A DNA stretch of 64,000 nt from contig DJEU01000025.1 of assembly GCA_002431395.1 (NCBI GenBank), positions 140,897 to 204,896 of the forward strand. Reading direction: 5' to 3'. Under the pieces are notes generated by a model. The model saw only the letters and a list, made by a program, of their open reading frames with translations, did not search any database and was not told where the DNA came from. Below, in pieces: positions 25,240-35,461 of this stretch (position 1 is its first letter; each line of letters opens with the position of its first letter). Made by a program: the position numbers and the translations under genes. This DNA is from Lachnoclostridium sp. UBA5890 (GTDB lineage Bacteria > Bacillota > Clostridia > Lachnospirales > Lachnospiraceae).

Positions 25240-26049
25240 GTGAAGATTGCACTTACCAATATGGACATTATCTGGGAAGATAAGTCTGTAAATCAGGATA
25301 AGTGTTTGGAATTGATAAAGCGAGCTTCGGAATGTGGAGCTCGCCTTATCCTTTTTCCGGAGATGACACTGACCGGATTTACGATGAATCCGCAAAAATA
25401 TGGAGAGACAGCAGGCGAAGATTCTGAGACTGTGAAATTTTTTGAACAACTGTCAAAAGAATATGCCATTGCGATCGGCTTTGGTTATATTGAAAAAGGG
25501 GAAAAGGACGGTTTCGCGAAAAATCATATGGCTGTCGTAGATGCCGGAAAGATTCTTGGAGATTATACGAAAATTCATCCGTTTTCTTATGGAGAAGAAA
25601 ATCAGCATTATTGCGGTGGTGACCGACTGGTTACGGTATTGATCGATGGAGTGACATTCGGGTTATCTATCTGTTATGATCTGCGTTTTCCGGAACTTTA
25701 TCAGGCGATGCGAAGCTGTGATGCGATTGCCGTGATCGCAAACTGGCCGAAAGGGCGTGTCACACATTGGAATACACTGCTCCCGGCAAGAGCGGTTGAG
25801 ACGCAGTCGTATGTTTTAGGTGTCAACCGGATAGGAAAGGATGTGTCACTCGATTATGAGGCTTCCAGTGCTGCGTATGATTATGAGGGCAGACCACTTT
25901 CTGTCGCTTGCAAAGCGACCTCTTATGGAGATCAATGCCTTATGATAGAGATAGAACCGGATCACGTCCGACGCTGGAAAAAAGAATTTCCGGCAGCTAA
26001 CGATCGGAACCCTGCCTTATATGCGTCCTTTCTCCAAAAAGACGTATAG
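25240..26049 (+). CDS. Nitrilase-superfamily carbon-nitrogen hydrolase
   Basis: 269-aa C-N hydrolase with the Glu-Lys-Cys triad visible as E41 (LFPEMTLTGF), K111 (DYTKIHPFSYG) and C145 (LSICYDLRFPE). The closest fit is the omega-amidase/YafV-NIT2 branch, which hydrolyses alpha-ketoglutaramate or repairs deaminated metabolites; the assignment within the superfamily is uncertain. The start is GTG 25240 with GGAGA 10 bases upstream. It follows pnp by 19 bases with no terminator between. Confidence 0.88.
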   Translation: MKIALTNMDIIWEDKSVNQDKCLELIKRASECGARLILFPEMTLTGFTMNPQKYGETAGEDSETVKFFEQLSKEYAIAIGFGYIEKGEKDGFAKNHMAVVDAGKILGDYTKIHPFSYGEENQHYCGGDRLVTVLIDGVTFGLSICYDLRFPELYQAMRSCDAIAVIANWPKGRVTHWNTLLPARAVETQSYVLGVNRIGKDVSLDYEASSAAYDYEGRPLSVACKATSYGDQCLMIEIEPDHVRRWKKEFPAANDRNPALYASFLQKDV

Positions 26050-26096
26050 GATCTGCAAAAAACTGTCATACTATTTCTTAACAGGAGGTATGACAT

Positions 26097-26723
26097 ATGA
26101 ATACAGAGCAGATTAAAGAATTTGGAGAATGCCGTATCGGAGGCATTGAGATCATTACGATCATTGGAGAGATTGAAGGTCATGAAGGCAGTTCGGGAAC
26201 TGCCAAAACGACAAAATATGAACATTTGCTGCCGATGTTGGCAGCTTATGATGAAAATAGTGAAATTCAAGGGATATTATTTATTCTTAATACGATTGGC
26301 GGCGATGTTTCCTGTGGACTGGCACTTGCTGAGATGATCAGCGGATTAAAAACGCCAACGGCATCTTTTATCATAGGAGACAGTCATTCGATCGGAGTTC
26401 CCCTTGCGGTAGCGACAGATTTTTCCTGTATCGTACCGAGTGCGACGATGATTCTTCACCCGGTGAGGATGAGTGGCATGATTCTTGGGGCACCACAAAG
26501 TTATGATCAATTTGAAAAAATTCAGGCGAGAATCGTTGATTTTATCGTCCGAAAACGTGGGCTTACGAAAACACATGTGGAAGAGTTGATGATGAACACT
26601 TCCATGTTTGCAAAAGATCTGGGAACGCTCCTTGTGGGCGGACAAGCTGTGGAAGAGGGGCTTGTAGACAAAGTCGGAACTCTTTCCGATGTAATGGACT
26701 ATTTGAAACAATGTTCACAATAA
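26097..26723 (+). CDS. tepA: TepA/YmfB-like ClpP-family serine protease
   Basis: 208-aa ClpP/crotonase-fold protein resembling Bacillus TepA (YmfB), described as a translocation-enhancing protein. It has the ClpP-like oxyanion stretch NTIGGDVSCGLALAEMI and the nucleophile segment GDSHSIGVPLA, with a serine where ClpP has its catalytic Ser. AGGAGG at 26082-26087 precedes ATG 26097. As in bacilli it lies directly upstream of the FtsK/SpoIIIE gene. Peptide substrates are unknown. Confidence 0.85.
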   Translation: MNTEQIKEFGECRIGGIEIITIIGEIEGHEGSSGTAKTTKYEHLLPMLAAYDENSEIQGILFILNTIGGDVSCGLALAEMISGLKTPTASFIIGDSHSIGVPLAVATDFSCIVPSATMILHPVRMSGMILGAPQSYDQFEKIQARIVDFIVRKRGLTKTHVEELMMNTSMFAKDLGTLLVGGQAVEEGLVDKVGTLSDVMDYLKQCSQ

Positions 26724-26754
26724 TCCCGGAAAATAAAGAGAGGTTTGAAAGAGT

Positions 26755-29223
26755 ATGGCGTCAAAGACAAAAAATTCGAAAACAAAAAAGAAAAGACAAA
26801 ATTCAAAACAAACAAGTTCTCCATTGGCAAAAGAAATTACTTTGCTTGCGATCATTATATTTTCCTTACTGGCACTGCTTAGTTTATTTGGAATGTGTGG
26901 TCCGGTAGGAAATTTGATCGGAAGTCTTTTGTTTGGATTATTTGGAGCCACCGCTTATATTTTTCCGTTGGCATTTCCTATCGGAAGCGGTTTTTTTATT
27001 TCCAATCCGGAAAGACCGGAAGTACGGCGCAAGATTATTTATCTTGCCCTCCTTTACATATGTTTATGCGGTATTTTCCAGTGGGTGGTCGATCCTGAAA
27101 TATCAAACTTGATTGATATTTTCAAGGAATCCAGCTCCGAACATATCGGCGGTGGATTTATGGGAGGGATTCTTTCCACGCTATTTGGCACATTGCTTGG
27201 AAGAGCCGGCGCGATTATTATTATTTTGGGACTGACCCTTTTGTTTGTTATGTTGGCGACGAGAAAACTGATCTTTTCGGCAATCCGCGAATTGTATGCA
27301 GAACACAAGGAAGACCAGGAAGAATATATCGAATATGAAGAACCGGAGATCCGTTATCCGGAAGATCACGCGCGTACGATGCAGACGCACACTTTTGCGG
27401 ATAGAAAACGCCGCAAAAAGGCTGATAAAGGCAAGATGAAAGAAATCTCCGAGCCGCAAAAAACACCTGAAAAACCGGCAAAAGAGATGCCAAAGAAAGA
27501 AGAAAAACCGGTGAAAGAGGAGATCCCGGAAATCTCCATCATCCGCGAAGGCCAGCAGGAGCCTACCGTTTACAAAGAAGAATTAGAGACAAAATTTGGA
27601 AAAGGTAAAAACGAAAAACAGGAAGCGAAAGCTGCTACTGAGAAAAAGGAACCGCCAAAACCGGAGAAAAAGACGTTGGCTTCTGCTGTGGCAGAGCCTG
27701 TACAAAAGCAAGCGGTACCAAAGCCGGTTTCCTCTCAAGATTCCGAATATCAATTTCCATCACTGGATCTGCTTTCGAAGCCGAAAAAGGGAAGCGGTGG
27801 ACAAAGTGACCGCGACTTGCTGCAGACGGCGAAGAAACTTCAGGATACATTGGATAGTTTTGGCGTTAAAGTAAAAATGGGAGATGTCAGCTGCGGCCCA
27901 AGTGTCACCCGGTATGAACTGGTTCCCGAACAGGGGGTTAAAGTAAACAGTATTACCCGTCTGGCAGATGATATCAAACTCAGTCTGGCGGCATCGGACA
28001 TCCGAATCGAGGCTCCGATCCCCGGAAAAGCGGCTGTAGGAATAGAAGTTCCAAACGCGAAAAGAAACACGGTTACTTTGCGTGAACTTCTGGAAAGTCC
28101 GGAATTTATCAATGCAAAATCCAATGTGACGTTTGCTGTCGGAAAAGACATCGGAGGAAAGACGATTGTGACCGATATCGCAAAAATGCCGCATATGCTC
28201 ATTGCCGGTGCCACGGGTTCCGGTAAATCAGTATGTATCAATACACTGATCATGAGTATCTTGTATAAGGCAAACCCAAATGATGTCAAATTTATCATGG
28301 TTGACCCGAAAATGGTTGAATTGACGGCATATGCCGATATTCCGCATATGCTGATCCCTGTCGTGACGGATCCGAAAAAGGCATCTGCCGCATTAAACTG
28401 GGCAGTTCAGGAAATGACGGTTCGTTATGAAAAATTTGCTGCACTTGGTGTCCGTGATATCAAGAGTTATAATAAAAAGATCGCCGGTTTGAAGCACAAT
28501 GAGGATAATACGTATGAAAAGATGTGTCAGATTGTCATTGTGGTTGACGAGTTTGCGGATCTTATGATGGTTGCCTCCAATGAAGTGGAAGATGCGGTAT
28601 GTCGTCTTGCACAGCTTGCCCGTGCAGCGGGAATTCATTTGGTTCTTGCTACGCAGCGTCCGTCCGTCAATGTTATCACCGGACTGATCAAGGCAAATAT
28701 CCCATCACGTATCGCCCTTTCTGTATCCTCCGCGATCGATTCACGTACGATCATCGATGGTTCCGGAGCAGAAAAACTCTTGGGAAATGGGGATATGTTA
28801 TTTGCTCCGCAGGATTATCCAAAACCGGTTCGTGTGCAAGGTGCATTTGTCTCTGATGAAGAACGTGATCAAGTCGTTGCGTTCCTGAAAGAGCATATGA
28901 ATGGCCCGGCTTACGACGAAGAAATCAGCAAACATATTGAAGAAAATCCGGTTGGTACGAAATCAGCCGGAGCTTCCGGCGCTGTCGTAAGCGGTCCGGA
29001 GCGCGATGAACTATTTGTTGAAGCTGCCAAGTTTATTATTGAAAAAGACAAGGCCTCGATCGGTATGCTGCAGCGAGTGTTTCGCATCGGATTTAACCGT
29101 GCTGCGAGAATTATGGATCAGCTTTCCGATGCCGGTGTCGTAGGACCGGAAGAAGGCACCAAACCTCGTGTGATCTTGATGTCCATGGAGCAGTTTGAAA
29201 ATTATCTTGAGGAAGAAGGCTAA
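26755..29223 (+). CDS. ftsK: FtsK/SpoIIIE DNA translocase
   Basis: 822-aa DNA pump that clears chromosome arms from the septum, or moves DNA into the forespore if the organism sporulates. It has four N-terminal membrane segments (about 25-175), a low-complexity charged linker (~190-345, rich in K, E and P), then the motor domain with Walker A GATGSGKS at 485-492 and Walker B IVIVVDEFADL near 598-608, and the C-terminal winged-helix gamma domain (~755-820) that reads polar DNA sites. Length is typical. It ends 3 bases before the first ATP-grasp gene. Confidence 0.95.
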   Translation: MASKTKNSKTKKKRQNSKQTSSPLAKEITLLAIIIFSLLALLSLFGMCGPVGNLIGSLLFGLFGATAYIFPLAFPIGSGFFISNPERPEVRRKIIYLALLYICLCGIFQWVVDPEISNLIDIFKESSSEHIGGGFMGGILSTLFGTLLGRAGAIIIILGLTLLFVMLATRKLIFSAIRELYAEHKEDQEEYIEYEEPEIRYPEDHARTMQTHTFADRKRRKKADKGKMKEISEPQKTPEKPAKEMPKKEEKPVKEEIPEISIIREGQQEPTVYKEELETKFGKGKNEKQEAKAATEKKEPPKPEKKTLASAVAEPVQKQAVPKPVSSQDSEYQFPSLDLLSKPKKGSGGQSDRDLLQTAKKLQDTLDSFGVKVKMGDVSCGPSVTRYELVPEQGVKVNSITRLADDIKLSLAASDIRIEAPIPGKAAVGIEVPNAKRNTVTLRELLESPEFINAKSNVTFAVGKDIGGKTIVTDIAKMPHMLIAGATGSGKSVCINTLIMSILYKANPNDVKFIMVDPKMVELTAYADIPHMLIPVVTDPKKASAALNWAVQEMTVRYEKFAALGVRDIKSYNKKIAGLKHNEDNTYEKMCQIVIVVDEFADLMMVASNEVEDAVCRLAQLARAAGIHLVLATQRPSVNVITGLIKANIPSRIALSVSSAIDSRTIIDGSGAEKLLGNGDMLFAPQDYPKPVRVQGAFVSDEERDQVVAFLKEHMNGPAYDEEISKHIEENPVGTKSAGASGAVVSGPERDELFVEAAKFIIEKDKASIGMLQRVFRIGFNRAARIMDQLSDAGVVGPEEGTKPRVILMSMEQFENYLEEEG

Positions 29224-29226
29224 ATT

Positions 29227-30105
29227 ATGTATGGCTGGATCATTGTAAACGGCTTTTTATATACGTCAAAGTTTTCCGAATTAACGGATCTTTTTATGGA
29301 CGCAGCCAAAGAACATAAGATAGATCTTTTCGTGAAAACAAACAGTGAATGTTTCGTGGGAATGTTTGAACGGACAACGGAAAAAAAACCGGATTTTGTT
29401 CTCTTTTGGGATAAAGATATCCTTTTGGCAAAATACCTTGCGTCATGTGGCATTCCGGTCTATAACCCGGCCGAGGGGATTGAAATCTGCGATGACAAAC
29501 GAAAGACCGCATTGGCACTTTCGTTGCAGAATCTGCCACAGCCATTGACTTTTCCGGCACCTATGACCTACGAAAATATTGGTTTTCCACATTTGGATTT
29601 TCTATCTCAAATAGAAAAAGAATTAGCGTTTCCAATTATTGTAAAAGAAGCGTTCGGTTCTTTTGGACAGCAAGTGTATATGGCAAAAGACCATAAAGAA
29701 TTGTCTGAATTAACAAAAAAATTGGAAACCGTGCCGTTTTTATATCAGCAATACATTCGTGAGAGCAGCGGACGAGATATCCGTCTGCAGGTCGTCGGAG
29801 ACGAGGTCGTCGCTGCGATGGAGAGGACTTCGGAAATCGATTTTCGTGCCAATATTTCCAATGGCGGAAAGATGCATGCCTATCAGCCGGATCAAGAAGC
29901 GGTTTCCCTTGCTGTAAAAGCCTGCCGTGCGGTAAAATGTGATTTTGCGGGGGTGGATCTCTTATTTGGACCCGAAGGCTATTTGGTATGCGAAGTAAAT
30001 TCCAATGCGCATTTTAAAAATCTTTTGGATTGTACGGGGGTAAATACTGCCTGGTATATTCTACAATACATAAAGAAACAAGGAGAACAGCGGCATGTCA
30101 AATGA
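29227..30105 (+). CDS. RimK-like ATP-grasp ligase, copy 1
   Basis: 292-aa ATP-grasp protein of the RimK-like group, which joins amino acids or peptides through an acyl phosphate. The ATP-binding loop FGSFGQQVYM (about 143-152), RESSGRDIRLQVVG, and the metal-ligand motif CEVNSNAHFKN near the end (E and N of ExN) are all present. The N-terminal ~90 residues form the pre-ATP-grasp domain. Substrate unknown. It starts 3 bases after ftsK and overlaps the second ATP-grasp gene by 11 bases, so the two are coupled and may act as a pair. Confidence 0.82.
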   Translation: MYGWIIVNGFLYTSKFSELTDLFMDAAKEHKIDLFVKTNSECFVGMFERTTEKKPDFVLFWDKDILLAKYLASCGIPVYNPAEGIEICDDKRKTALALSLQNLPQPLTFPAPMTYENIGFPHLDFLSQIEKELAFPIIVKEAFGSFGQQVYMAKDHKELSELTKKLETVPFLYQQYIRESSGRDIRLQVVGDEVVAAMERTSEIDFRANISNGGKMHAYQPDQEAVSLAVKACRAVKCDFAGVDLLFGPEGYLVCEVNSNAHFKNLLDCTGVNTAWYILQYIKKQGEQRHVK

Positions 30106-31012
30106 ATTATGGATGATTTATGACAAGGCAGGTCTTGATCGAAATTCTACATTTGTCGAAATGTTTGCCGAACGAGGAAAGCCTTATAACATTGCAGTAA
30201 AAGCGGTTCTTGATACCGAATATCTTTCGCTGCTGAAAAAAGGAATAAGGCCATGTGCAGTTCTTGTCCGTGCGATTTGTCCGGCGATCAATGCCGAATT
30301 TGAAAACCGGGAGATTCCTGTATGGAATTCCTCATTTGTCAGTGGGATCTGTAATCACAAAGGAAAGACACGAGAGTATTTGAAAGATATGGTGTTCTGC
30401 ACTCCGACGGTTACCTGTAATAGTGACAAGGTTAATGAAATTTTAGATTGTTCTGTGGAAGAAGTCAGACAGTATTTATTAGAAAATATGGATTTTTCTT
30501 CCAAATTTAAGGAGCAGGAAAAAGTAAGAATCCGTTCTGCCAAAGATTTTGTCATTAAGACAGCAGATGGACACGGTGGAAGCGAGGTCTATTCGTTCCG
30601 AAACGAAGCTGCCAAACTGAAAAAGGCACTGAGAGAGACGGATTATATTATCCAGCCTATGCTTCCTGTCGGAAAAGAGAGCCGGGATATGCGTGTCTAT
30701 ATTTTGAAAGATCAGATTTATGCTGCCATATTGCGGCATTCCGATGAAGATTTCCGCGCTAATTTTTCACGCGGCGGCAAAGTGGAGGCGGTTTCCCAAG
30801 AGCAGATTCCGCAAAAAGAGGTCGAAGCCATTTTAAAAAAAATTTCCTTTGGCATGGCAGGGATTGATTTTATTTTTGAGGAAGATGGAACCCCTGTTCT
30901 CAGCGAAATTGAGGATGTCGCCGGTACACGGATGCTTTACCGGTGCTGTCCGGAACTGGATATTGTGGCAGATTATATGAAAGAAATACAGAAAATGCTT
31001 TTCGATAAATAA
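30095..31012 (+). CDS. RimK-like ATP-grasp ligase, copy 2 (variant metal site)
   Basis: 305-aa paralogue of the preceding gene with the same layout: pre-ATP-grasp domain to ~110, loop DGHGGSEVYSF near 165-175, GKESRDMRVYIL, and a C-terminal SEIEDVAGTRML where copy 1 has CEVNSNAHF. The asparagine of the ExN metal motif is thus E, which suggests altered metal binding or a changed catalytic role. Overall similarity to copy 1 is low, so the duplication is old. AAGGAGAA at 30078-30085 precedes ATG 30095. It is the last gene before fhs. Confidence 0.8.
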   Translation: MSNELWMIYDKAGLDRNSTFVEMFAERGKPYNIAVKAVLDTEYLSLLKKGIRPCAVLVRAICPAINAEFENREIPVWNSSFVSGICNHKGKTREYLKDMVFCTPTVTCNSDKVNEILDCSVEEVRQYLLENMDFSSKFKEQEKVRIRSAKDFVIKTADGHGGSEVYSFRNEAAKLKKALRETDYIIQPMLPVGKESRDMRVYILKDQIYAAILRHSDEDFRANFSRGGKVEAVSQEQIPQKEVEAILKKISFGMAGIDFIFEEDGTPVLSEIEDVAGTRMLYRCCPELDIVADYMKEIQKMLFDK

Positions 31013-31060
31013 ATATTATGTTATACTTAATAAATACGATTCTTTTAGGAGGAAGTTGAA

Positions 31061-32731
31061 ATGAAATCAGATATTGAAATCGCTATGGAAGCAGACCTGC
31101 TTCCGATTCAACAAGTAGCCGAAAAATTAGATATTACAATGGATGATCTGGATCTTTATGGAAAATATAAAGCAAAGATTACCGATGACCTCTGGAATCA
31201 GATCAAAGACCATCCGGACGGAAAATTGATTCTTGTGACAGCGATCAATCCAACACCGGCAGGAGAGGGAAAGACAACGACGACTGTAGGTCTCGGTCAG
31301 GCGATGGCTAAAATTGGAAAGAAAGCCATCATTGCCCTTCGTGAGCCATCTCTCGGACCATGTTTTGGATTAAAAGGTGGTGCTGCAGGCGGCGGTTATG
31401 CGCAGGTTGTACCGATGGATGAATTGAATCTTCATTTTACCGGAGATTTTCATGCCATTACTTCTGCCAATAACCTTCTGGCAGCGATGCTTGACAACCA
31501 CATCCAGCAGGGAAATGCCCTTCGTATCGATCCAAAGCAGATCGTATGGAAACGCTGCGTCGATATGAATGACCGCGTTCTTCGCAATATTACTGTTGGT
31601 TTGGGAAGAAAAGTAGATGGTGTAACTCGTGAAGATCATTTTATCATCACAGTAGCTTCAGAGATTATGGCGATTCTTTGTCTGGCAGATAATATGAAAG
31701 ATCTGAAAGAACGTCTTGGACGTATCATCGTTGCTTATAATTATGACGGGGAACCGGTAACAGCCAAAGAGATCAAAGCCGTTGGTGCGATGGCAGCTTT
31801 GTTAAAAGAAGCATTGAAACCAAACTTGATCCAGACATTGGAGCATACACCGGCACTCGTACATGGTGGACCATTTGCCAATATTGCGCATGGATGCAAC
31901 AGTGTGAGAGCGACAAAAACAGCTCTTAAATTAGCAGATTACACAATCACCGAAGCTGGATTTGGTGCAGACCTCGGAGCTGAGAAATTCTTTGATATCA
32001 AATGCCGTATGGCAGGTCTGAAACCGGATGCCGTAGTTCTTGTAGCTACGGTACGTGCCCTGAAATACAATGGCGGTGTGAAGAAAGAAGACCTTGGTGC
32101 AGAAAACTTAGAGGCGTTGAAAAAAGGAATTGTCAATCTTGAAAAACACATTGAAAATGTATCCAAATACGGTGTACCTTGTGTCGTGACATTGAACCAG
32201 TTTGTGACCGATACCGAAGCGGAATTGAATTATGTAAAAGAATTCTGCGAAGAGAGAGGCTGTGAATTTGCCTTGTCACAGGTATGGGAAAAAGGTGGCG
32301 AAGGCGGTATCGAACTGGCAAATAAAGTGATCGATACCATTGAAAACAAGGAAAGCAATTTCCACTGCCTGTATGAAGATTCCAAATCTCTGTCAGAAAA
32401 AATCGAGACGATTGCCAAAGAAATTTATGGAGCAAAAGATGTGGTCTATGATAAAGCGGTAGAAAAAGAACTGGCCAGACTGGAAAAATTAGGATTTGGC
32501 AATATGCCGGTCTGCATGGCGAAAAATCAATATTCGCTTTCCGATGATCCAACACTGCTTGGCCGTCCGCAAAACTTTACGATTCATATCCGTGAAGTTT
32601 ACGTATCGGCAGGTGCCGGATTTGTCGTAGCTATTACCGGAACGGTTATGACTATGCCTGGACTTCCAAAAGTTCCAGCAGCAGAGGGCATTGATGTCGA
32701 TGACAATGGACAGATCACAGGATTGTTCTAA
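31061..32731 (+). CDS. fhs: Formate-tetrahydrofolate ligase
   Basis: 556-aa enzyme that makes 10-formyl-THF from formate, THF and ATP, an entry step of one-carbon metabolism and of the methyl branch of the Wood-Ljungdahl pathway. The P-loop TPAGEGKT is at 65-72; [23 protein letters not shown] is represented by the EPSLGPCFG and KGGAAGGG segments at 95-112. Full length. AGGAGG at 31048-31053 selects ATG 31061. Codon use is highly optimised. folD, the next enzyme of the pathway, is elsewhere in the window (45590). A terminator follows. Confidence 0.97.
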   Translation: MKSDIEIAMEADLLPIQQVAEKLDITMDDLDLYGKYKAKITDDLWNQIKDHPDGKLILVTAINPTPAGEGKTTTTVGLGQAMAKIGKKAIIALREPSLGPCFGLKGGAAGGGYAQVVPMDELNLHFTGDFHAITSANNLLAAMLDNHIQQGNALRIDPKQIVWKRCVDMNDRVLRNITVGLGRKVDGVTREDHFIITVASEIMAILCLADNMKDLKERLGRIIVAYNYDGEPVTAKEIKAVGAMAALLKEALKPNLIQTLEHTPALVHGGPFANIAHGCNSVRATKTALKLADYTITEAGFGADLGAEKFFDIKCRMAGLKPDAVVLVATVRALKYNGGVKKEDLGAENLEALKKGIVNLEKHIENVSKYGVPCVVTLNQFVTDTEAELNYVKEFCEERGCEFALSQVWEKGGEGGIELANKVIDTIENKESNFHCLYEDSKSLSEKIETIAKEIYGAKDVVYDKAVEKELARLEKLGFGNMPVCMAKNQYSLSDDPTLLGRPQNFTIHIREVYVSAGAGFVVAITGTVMTMPGLPKVPAAEGIDVDDNGQITGLF

Positions 32732-32755
32732 AACAGAAGTTTGAATACTTAATAT

Positions 32756-32783
32756 AAAAAAGGACTGCTACGCAGTCCTTTTT
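32756..32783. terminator. Bidirectional terminator after fhs
   Basis: AAAAAGGACTGC/GCAGTCCTTTTT is a perfect 12-bp stem around TA-C, A-rich on the left and T-rich on the right, so it can end both fhs and the convergent ABC transporter operon. Confidence 0.9.
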
Positions 32784-32799
32784 GTATGGAAATAATGAT

Positions 32800-33519
32800 T
32801 TAAATCGCCTTAATAAATGCTTTGGTTCTTTCATGCTGAGGATGTTCGAAAATTTCTTCCGGCGTACCTTCTTCTAAAATTACACCATCTGCCATAAACA
32901 GTACACGATTGGCCACTTCTTTCGCAAATCCCATCTCGTGAGTTACGACGACCATTGTCATCCCTTCTTTGGCAAGATTTTTCATAACATCCAGAACTTC
33001 GCCGACCATCTCCGGATCAAGGGCGGAAGTCGGCTCATCAAACAACATCACCTGCGGATTCATGGCAAGGGATCTTGCAATGGCGACACGTTGTTTTTGT
33101 CCACCGGATAGGGTAGAGGGATATACCGATGCCTTATCTTCAATCCCGACACGGCGAAGAAGATCAAGTGCCGCATCCTCCGCCTCTTTTTGCGGCATTT
33201 TCTTTAATTTGATTGGTGCGAGCGTCACATTTTCCAATATTGTTTTGTGAGGAAACAGATTAAAATGCTGAAATACCATTCCAATCCGTTGGCGCATTTC
33301 ATTGATGTCCGTGTGAGGAGAGAGAAGATCCGTTCCTTCGATATCAATTTCACCGCCATCCGGTTCTTCAAGACGGTTCAGGCAGCGAAGAAAGGTGCTT
33401 TTACCGGAACCGGAAGGACCGATTACGACGACACATTCACCCTTTTCAATCGTTACATCAATTCCTTTTAATACGGTGAGATCACCAAAATTTTTCTTGA
33501 GATTTTTAACGGTTATCAC
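32800..33519 (-). CDS. Polar amino-acid ABC transporter ATPase
   Basis: 239-aa GlnQ/ArtM-like ATPase. Walker A GPSGSGKS is at 34-41, the signature LSGGQKQR near 138-145, Walker [14 protein letters not shown] near 159-171, and the switch His in VVVTHEMGF. It powers the importer formed with the preceding gene, which it overlaps by 14 bases. The solute is probably a polar amino acid such as glutamine, cystine or arginine; sequence alone does not decide. Confidence 0.94.
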   Translation of the reverse strand: MITVKNLKKNFGDLTVLKGIDVTIEKGECVVVIGPSGSGKSTFLRCLNRLEEPDGGEIDIEGTDLLSPHTDINEMRQRIGMVFQHFNLFPHKTILENVTLAPIKLKKMPQKEAEDAALDLLRRVGIEDKASVYPSTLSGGQKQRVAIARSLAMNPQVMLFDEPTSALDPEMVGEVLDVMKNLAKEGMTMVVVTHEMGFAKEVANRVLFMADGVILEEGTPEEIFEHPQHERTKAFIKAI

Positions 33520-34999
33520 TTTGACGCAGCCTCCTTTCCATATACTGTAAAGCCTTTGTCATAATCTTAACAATGATATAGTAAATTATGGCAATCGCAA
33601 TCAGTGGTAAAAATGTTTCATACGTTCTTGATATGATAAAGTCGGATGCCTTTGTCAGATCCGCAATTGCAACATAACCGACGATGGATGTCTCTTTTAC
33701 GAGAGTGATCATTTCATTTCCAAGGGCAGGCAGAATGTTTTTGATCGCCTGCGGAAGAATGATATAGCGCATCGTCTGACGGTATGTAAAGCCAAGAGAA
33801 CGTCCGCCTTCCATTTGGCCGGGATCTACGGCAAGAATACCGGCGCGGATATTTTCAGCGACATAAGCACCACTGTTAATTCCAAAGGTAAGGATGGCTG
33901 CGACGATTCCCAGTTTGTTTTGGAAAATTACCATATAAATGATAAGCAGCTGAACCATAACCGGTGTACCACGCAGTATATCAATATATATATTTGCAAC
34001 GTGGGAGAGGAATGTTTTCTTCTTTTTGCGGACCTCGGTCAATTTCATCAAAGCGACCAGGAAACCGAGCACGATGCCAAGCAGTGCTGCCGCAAAGGAA
34101 ATTCCTAAAGTGACACCAAGACCTTTTCCTAAAAGGGCATATCCTTTGGTATCAATAAATACATATTTGAATTTATTGAAGAGATTGACAAAGAAATTGT
34201 CGGATTTTACACTGGCACCATTGGTGTTTCCGTTGATATATTCTTCGAAAATTTGATCAAAAGTACCATTTTCTTTGATTTTTTTCAATCCTTCATTGAT
34301 GTCATTTAACAGTTTTGTATTGCCTTTTTGTACCGCAATTCCATATACTTCACTGGCTTCGGAATCCTGCACGCATTTCAGGCTGTCCTCATTCAGCGAA
34401 ACAAAACGTTCTGCAGGTGCCTTGTCGATAACAACCGCATCGACACCGCCGTTTTTTAACTCAATGATCGCATCGGAACCTTTCTTAAAACGTTTTACCG
34501 TAGAATCTGTAAGGACAGAGTCATCGGTTCCGGGAGTTACCATCAGGTCACCGGTCGTTCCTTCCTGAACGGCAATCTTTTTGCCTTCCAGATCTTTCAT
34601 GGCAGTTACCGGACTGTCTTTGGGAACAACGATACACTGTGTCGCTTCATAATATCCATCGGAAAAATCAACGGATTGTTTGCGGTCTTCGGTAATCGTC
34701 ATACCGGCAGCGACGGCGTCAAGTCCACCGGTTTTCAGAGAAGCGGTGAGAGATTTGAATTCCATATTGGTAAATTCAACGTCATATCCCATTTCTTCTC
34801 CGATGGCTTTCATGACTGCGACATCAAAGCCGGCAATCTCACCATTTTCGTCAATATACTCAAACGGTGGAAATTCTGCATTCGTTCCTACATGAATCAC
34901 AGAATCTGCCGCCTTCTTTTCCTGACCGCATGCCGTAAAGACAAACATGCTGAGTACGAGGAAAAGACTGAGCAAACCTATTTTGCGTTTTTGTTTCAT
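33506..34999 (-). CDS. Fused amino-acid-binding lipoprotein and ABC permease
   Basis: 497-aa fusion. A signal peptide ends in the lipobox FTAC, with lipidated C24. Residues ~35-265 are a type II periplasmic-binding-like domain ([22 protein letters not shown] begins it, shown by [10 protein letters not shown] and GFDVAVMKA). Residues ~285-490 are a permease with the EAA motif ([14 protein letters not shown]...ILPQA). Such binding-protein/permease fusions, like lactococcal GlnP, place the receptor next to the pore. Encoded 3 bases after pyrI on the same strand, probably as one transcript. Confidence 0.93.
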   Translation of the reverse strand: MKQKRKIGLLSLFLVLSMFVFTACGQEKKAADSVIHVGTNAEFPPFEYIDENGEIAGFDVAVMKAIGEEMGYDVEFTNMEFKSLTASLKTGGLDAVAAGMTITEDRKQSVDFSDGYYEATQCIVVPKDSPVTAMKDLEGKKIAVQEGTTGDLMVTPGTDDSVLTDSTVKRFKKGSDAIIELKNGGVDAVVIDKAPAERFVSLNEDSLKCVQDSEASEVYGIAVQKGNTKLLNDINEGLKKIKENGTFDQIFEEYINGNTNGASVKSDNFFVNLFNKFKYVFIDTKGYALLGKGLGVTLGISFAAALLGIVLGFLVALMKLTEVRKKKKTFLSHVANIYIDILRGTPVMVQLLIIYMVIFQNKLGIVAAILTFGINSGAYVAENIRAGILAVDPGQMEGGRSLGFTYRQTMRYIILPQAIKNILPALGNEMITLVKETSIVGYVAIADLTKASDFIISRTYETFLPLIAIAIIYYIIVKIMTKALQYMERRLRQSDNR

Positions 35000-35002
35000 T
35001 TT

Positions 35003-35443
35003 CTAAAACTCCTTTTCCTGGGCTGGTTTAAATTTCTGCTCACAATACAGACAACGGTAAATACGATGTTTCCGGTCTGTCAATTTAAAGCGGTGTGGAA
35101 GTTCCTGCTCGATGGAAGTAATACATCTTGGATTTTTGCACTTGATGATATTCGTAACCATCTCAGGGAGTGTGAGAGTACGTTTTTGTACAATCTTATC
35201 ATTTTCAATCATATTGATCGTGATATTGTCATCCAGCACACCAAGGATATCAAGATCTACGCAGAGAGGTCCTTCGATCTTGATGATATCCTTTTTTCCC
35301 ATTTTGTTGCTTTTTGCATTTTTGATAATAGCTACACTACAGTCAAGTTTTTCCAGATTCAGGTAATGATAAATCTGCATCGCATGACCTGCCTTGATAT
35401 GATCAATGACAACTCCCTGATTCAATCCACCAATATTTAACAT
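35003..35443 (-). CDS. pyrI: Aspartate carbamoyltransferase regulatory chain
   Basis: 146-aa PyrI, with an N-terminal allosteric nucleotide-binding domain and a C-terminal zinc domain whose four ligands are C102, C107, C131 and C134. It confers control by CTP and ATP on the PyrB catalytic trimers. AAGGAG lies upstream of the ATG on the minus strand. It follows pyrB by 18 bases, the usual pyrBI order. Confidence 0.95.
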   Translation of the reverse strand: MLNIGGLNQGVVIDHIKAGHAMQIYHYLNLEKLDCSVAIIKNAKSNKMGKKDIIKIEGPLCVDLDILGVLDDNITINMIENDKIVQKRTLTLPEMVTNIIKCKNPRCITSIEQELPHRFKLTDRKHRIYRCLYCEQKFKPAQEKEF

Positions 35444-35461
35444 AATTACGTTCTCCTTTCT

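Noticed and set aside
31013..31060. Tetrahydrofolate riboswitch before fhs
   Set aside because: Only 48 bases separate fhs from the upstream gene, too few for the aptamer plus an expression platform.
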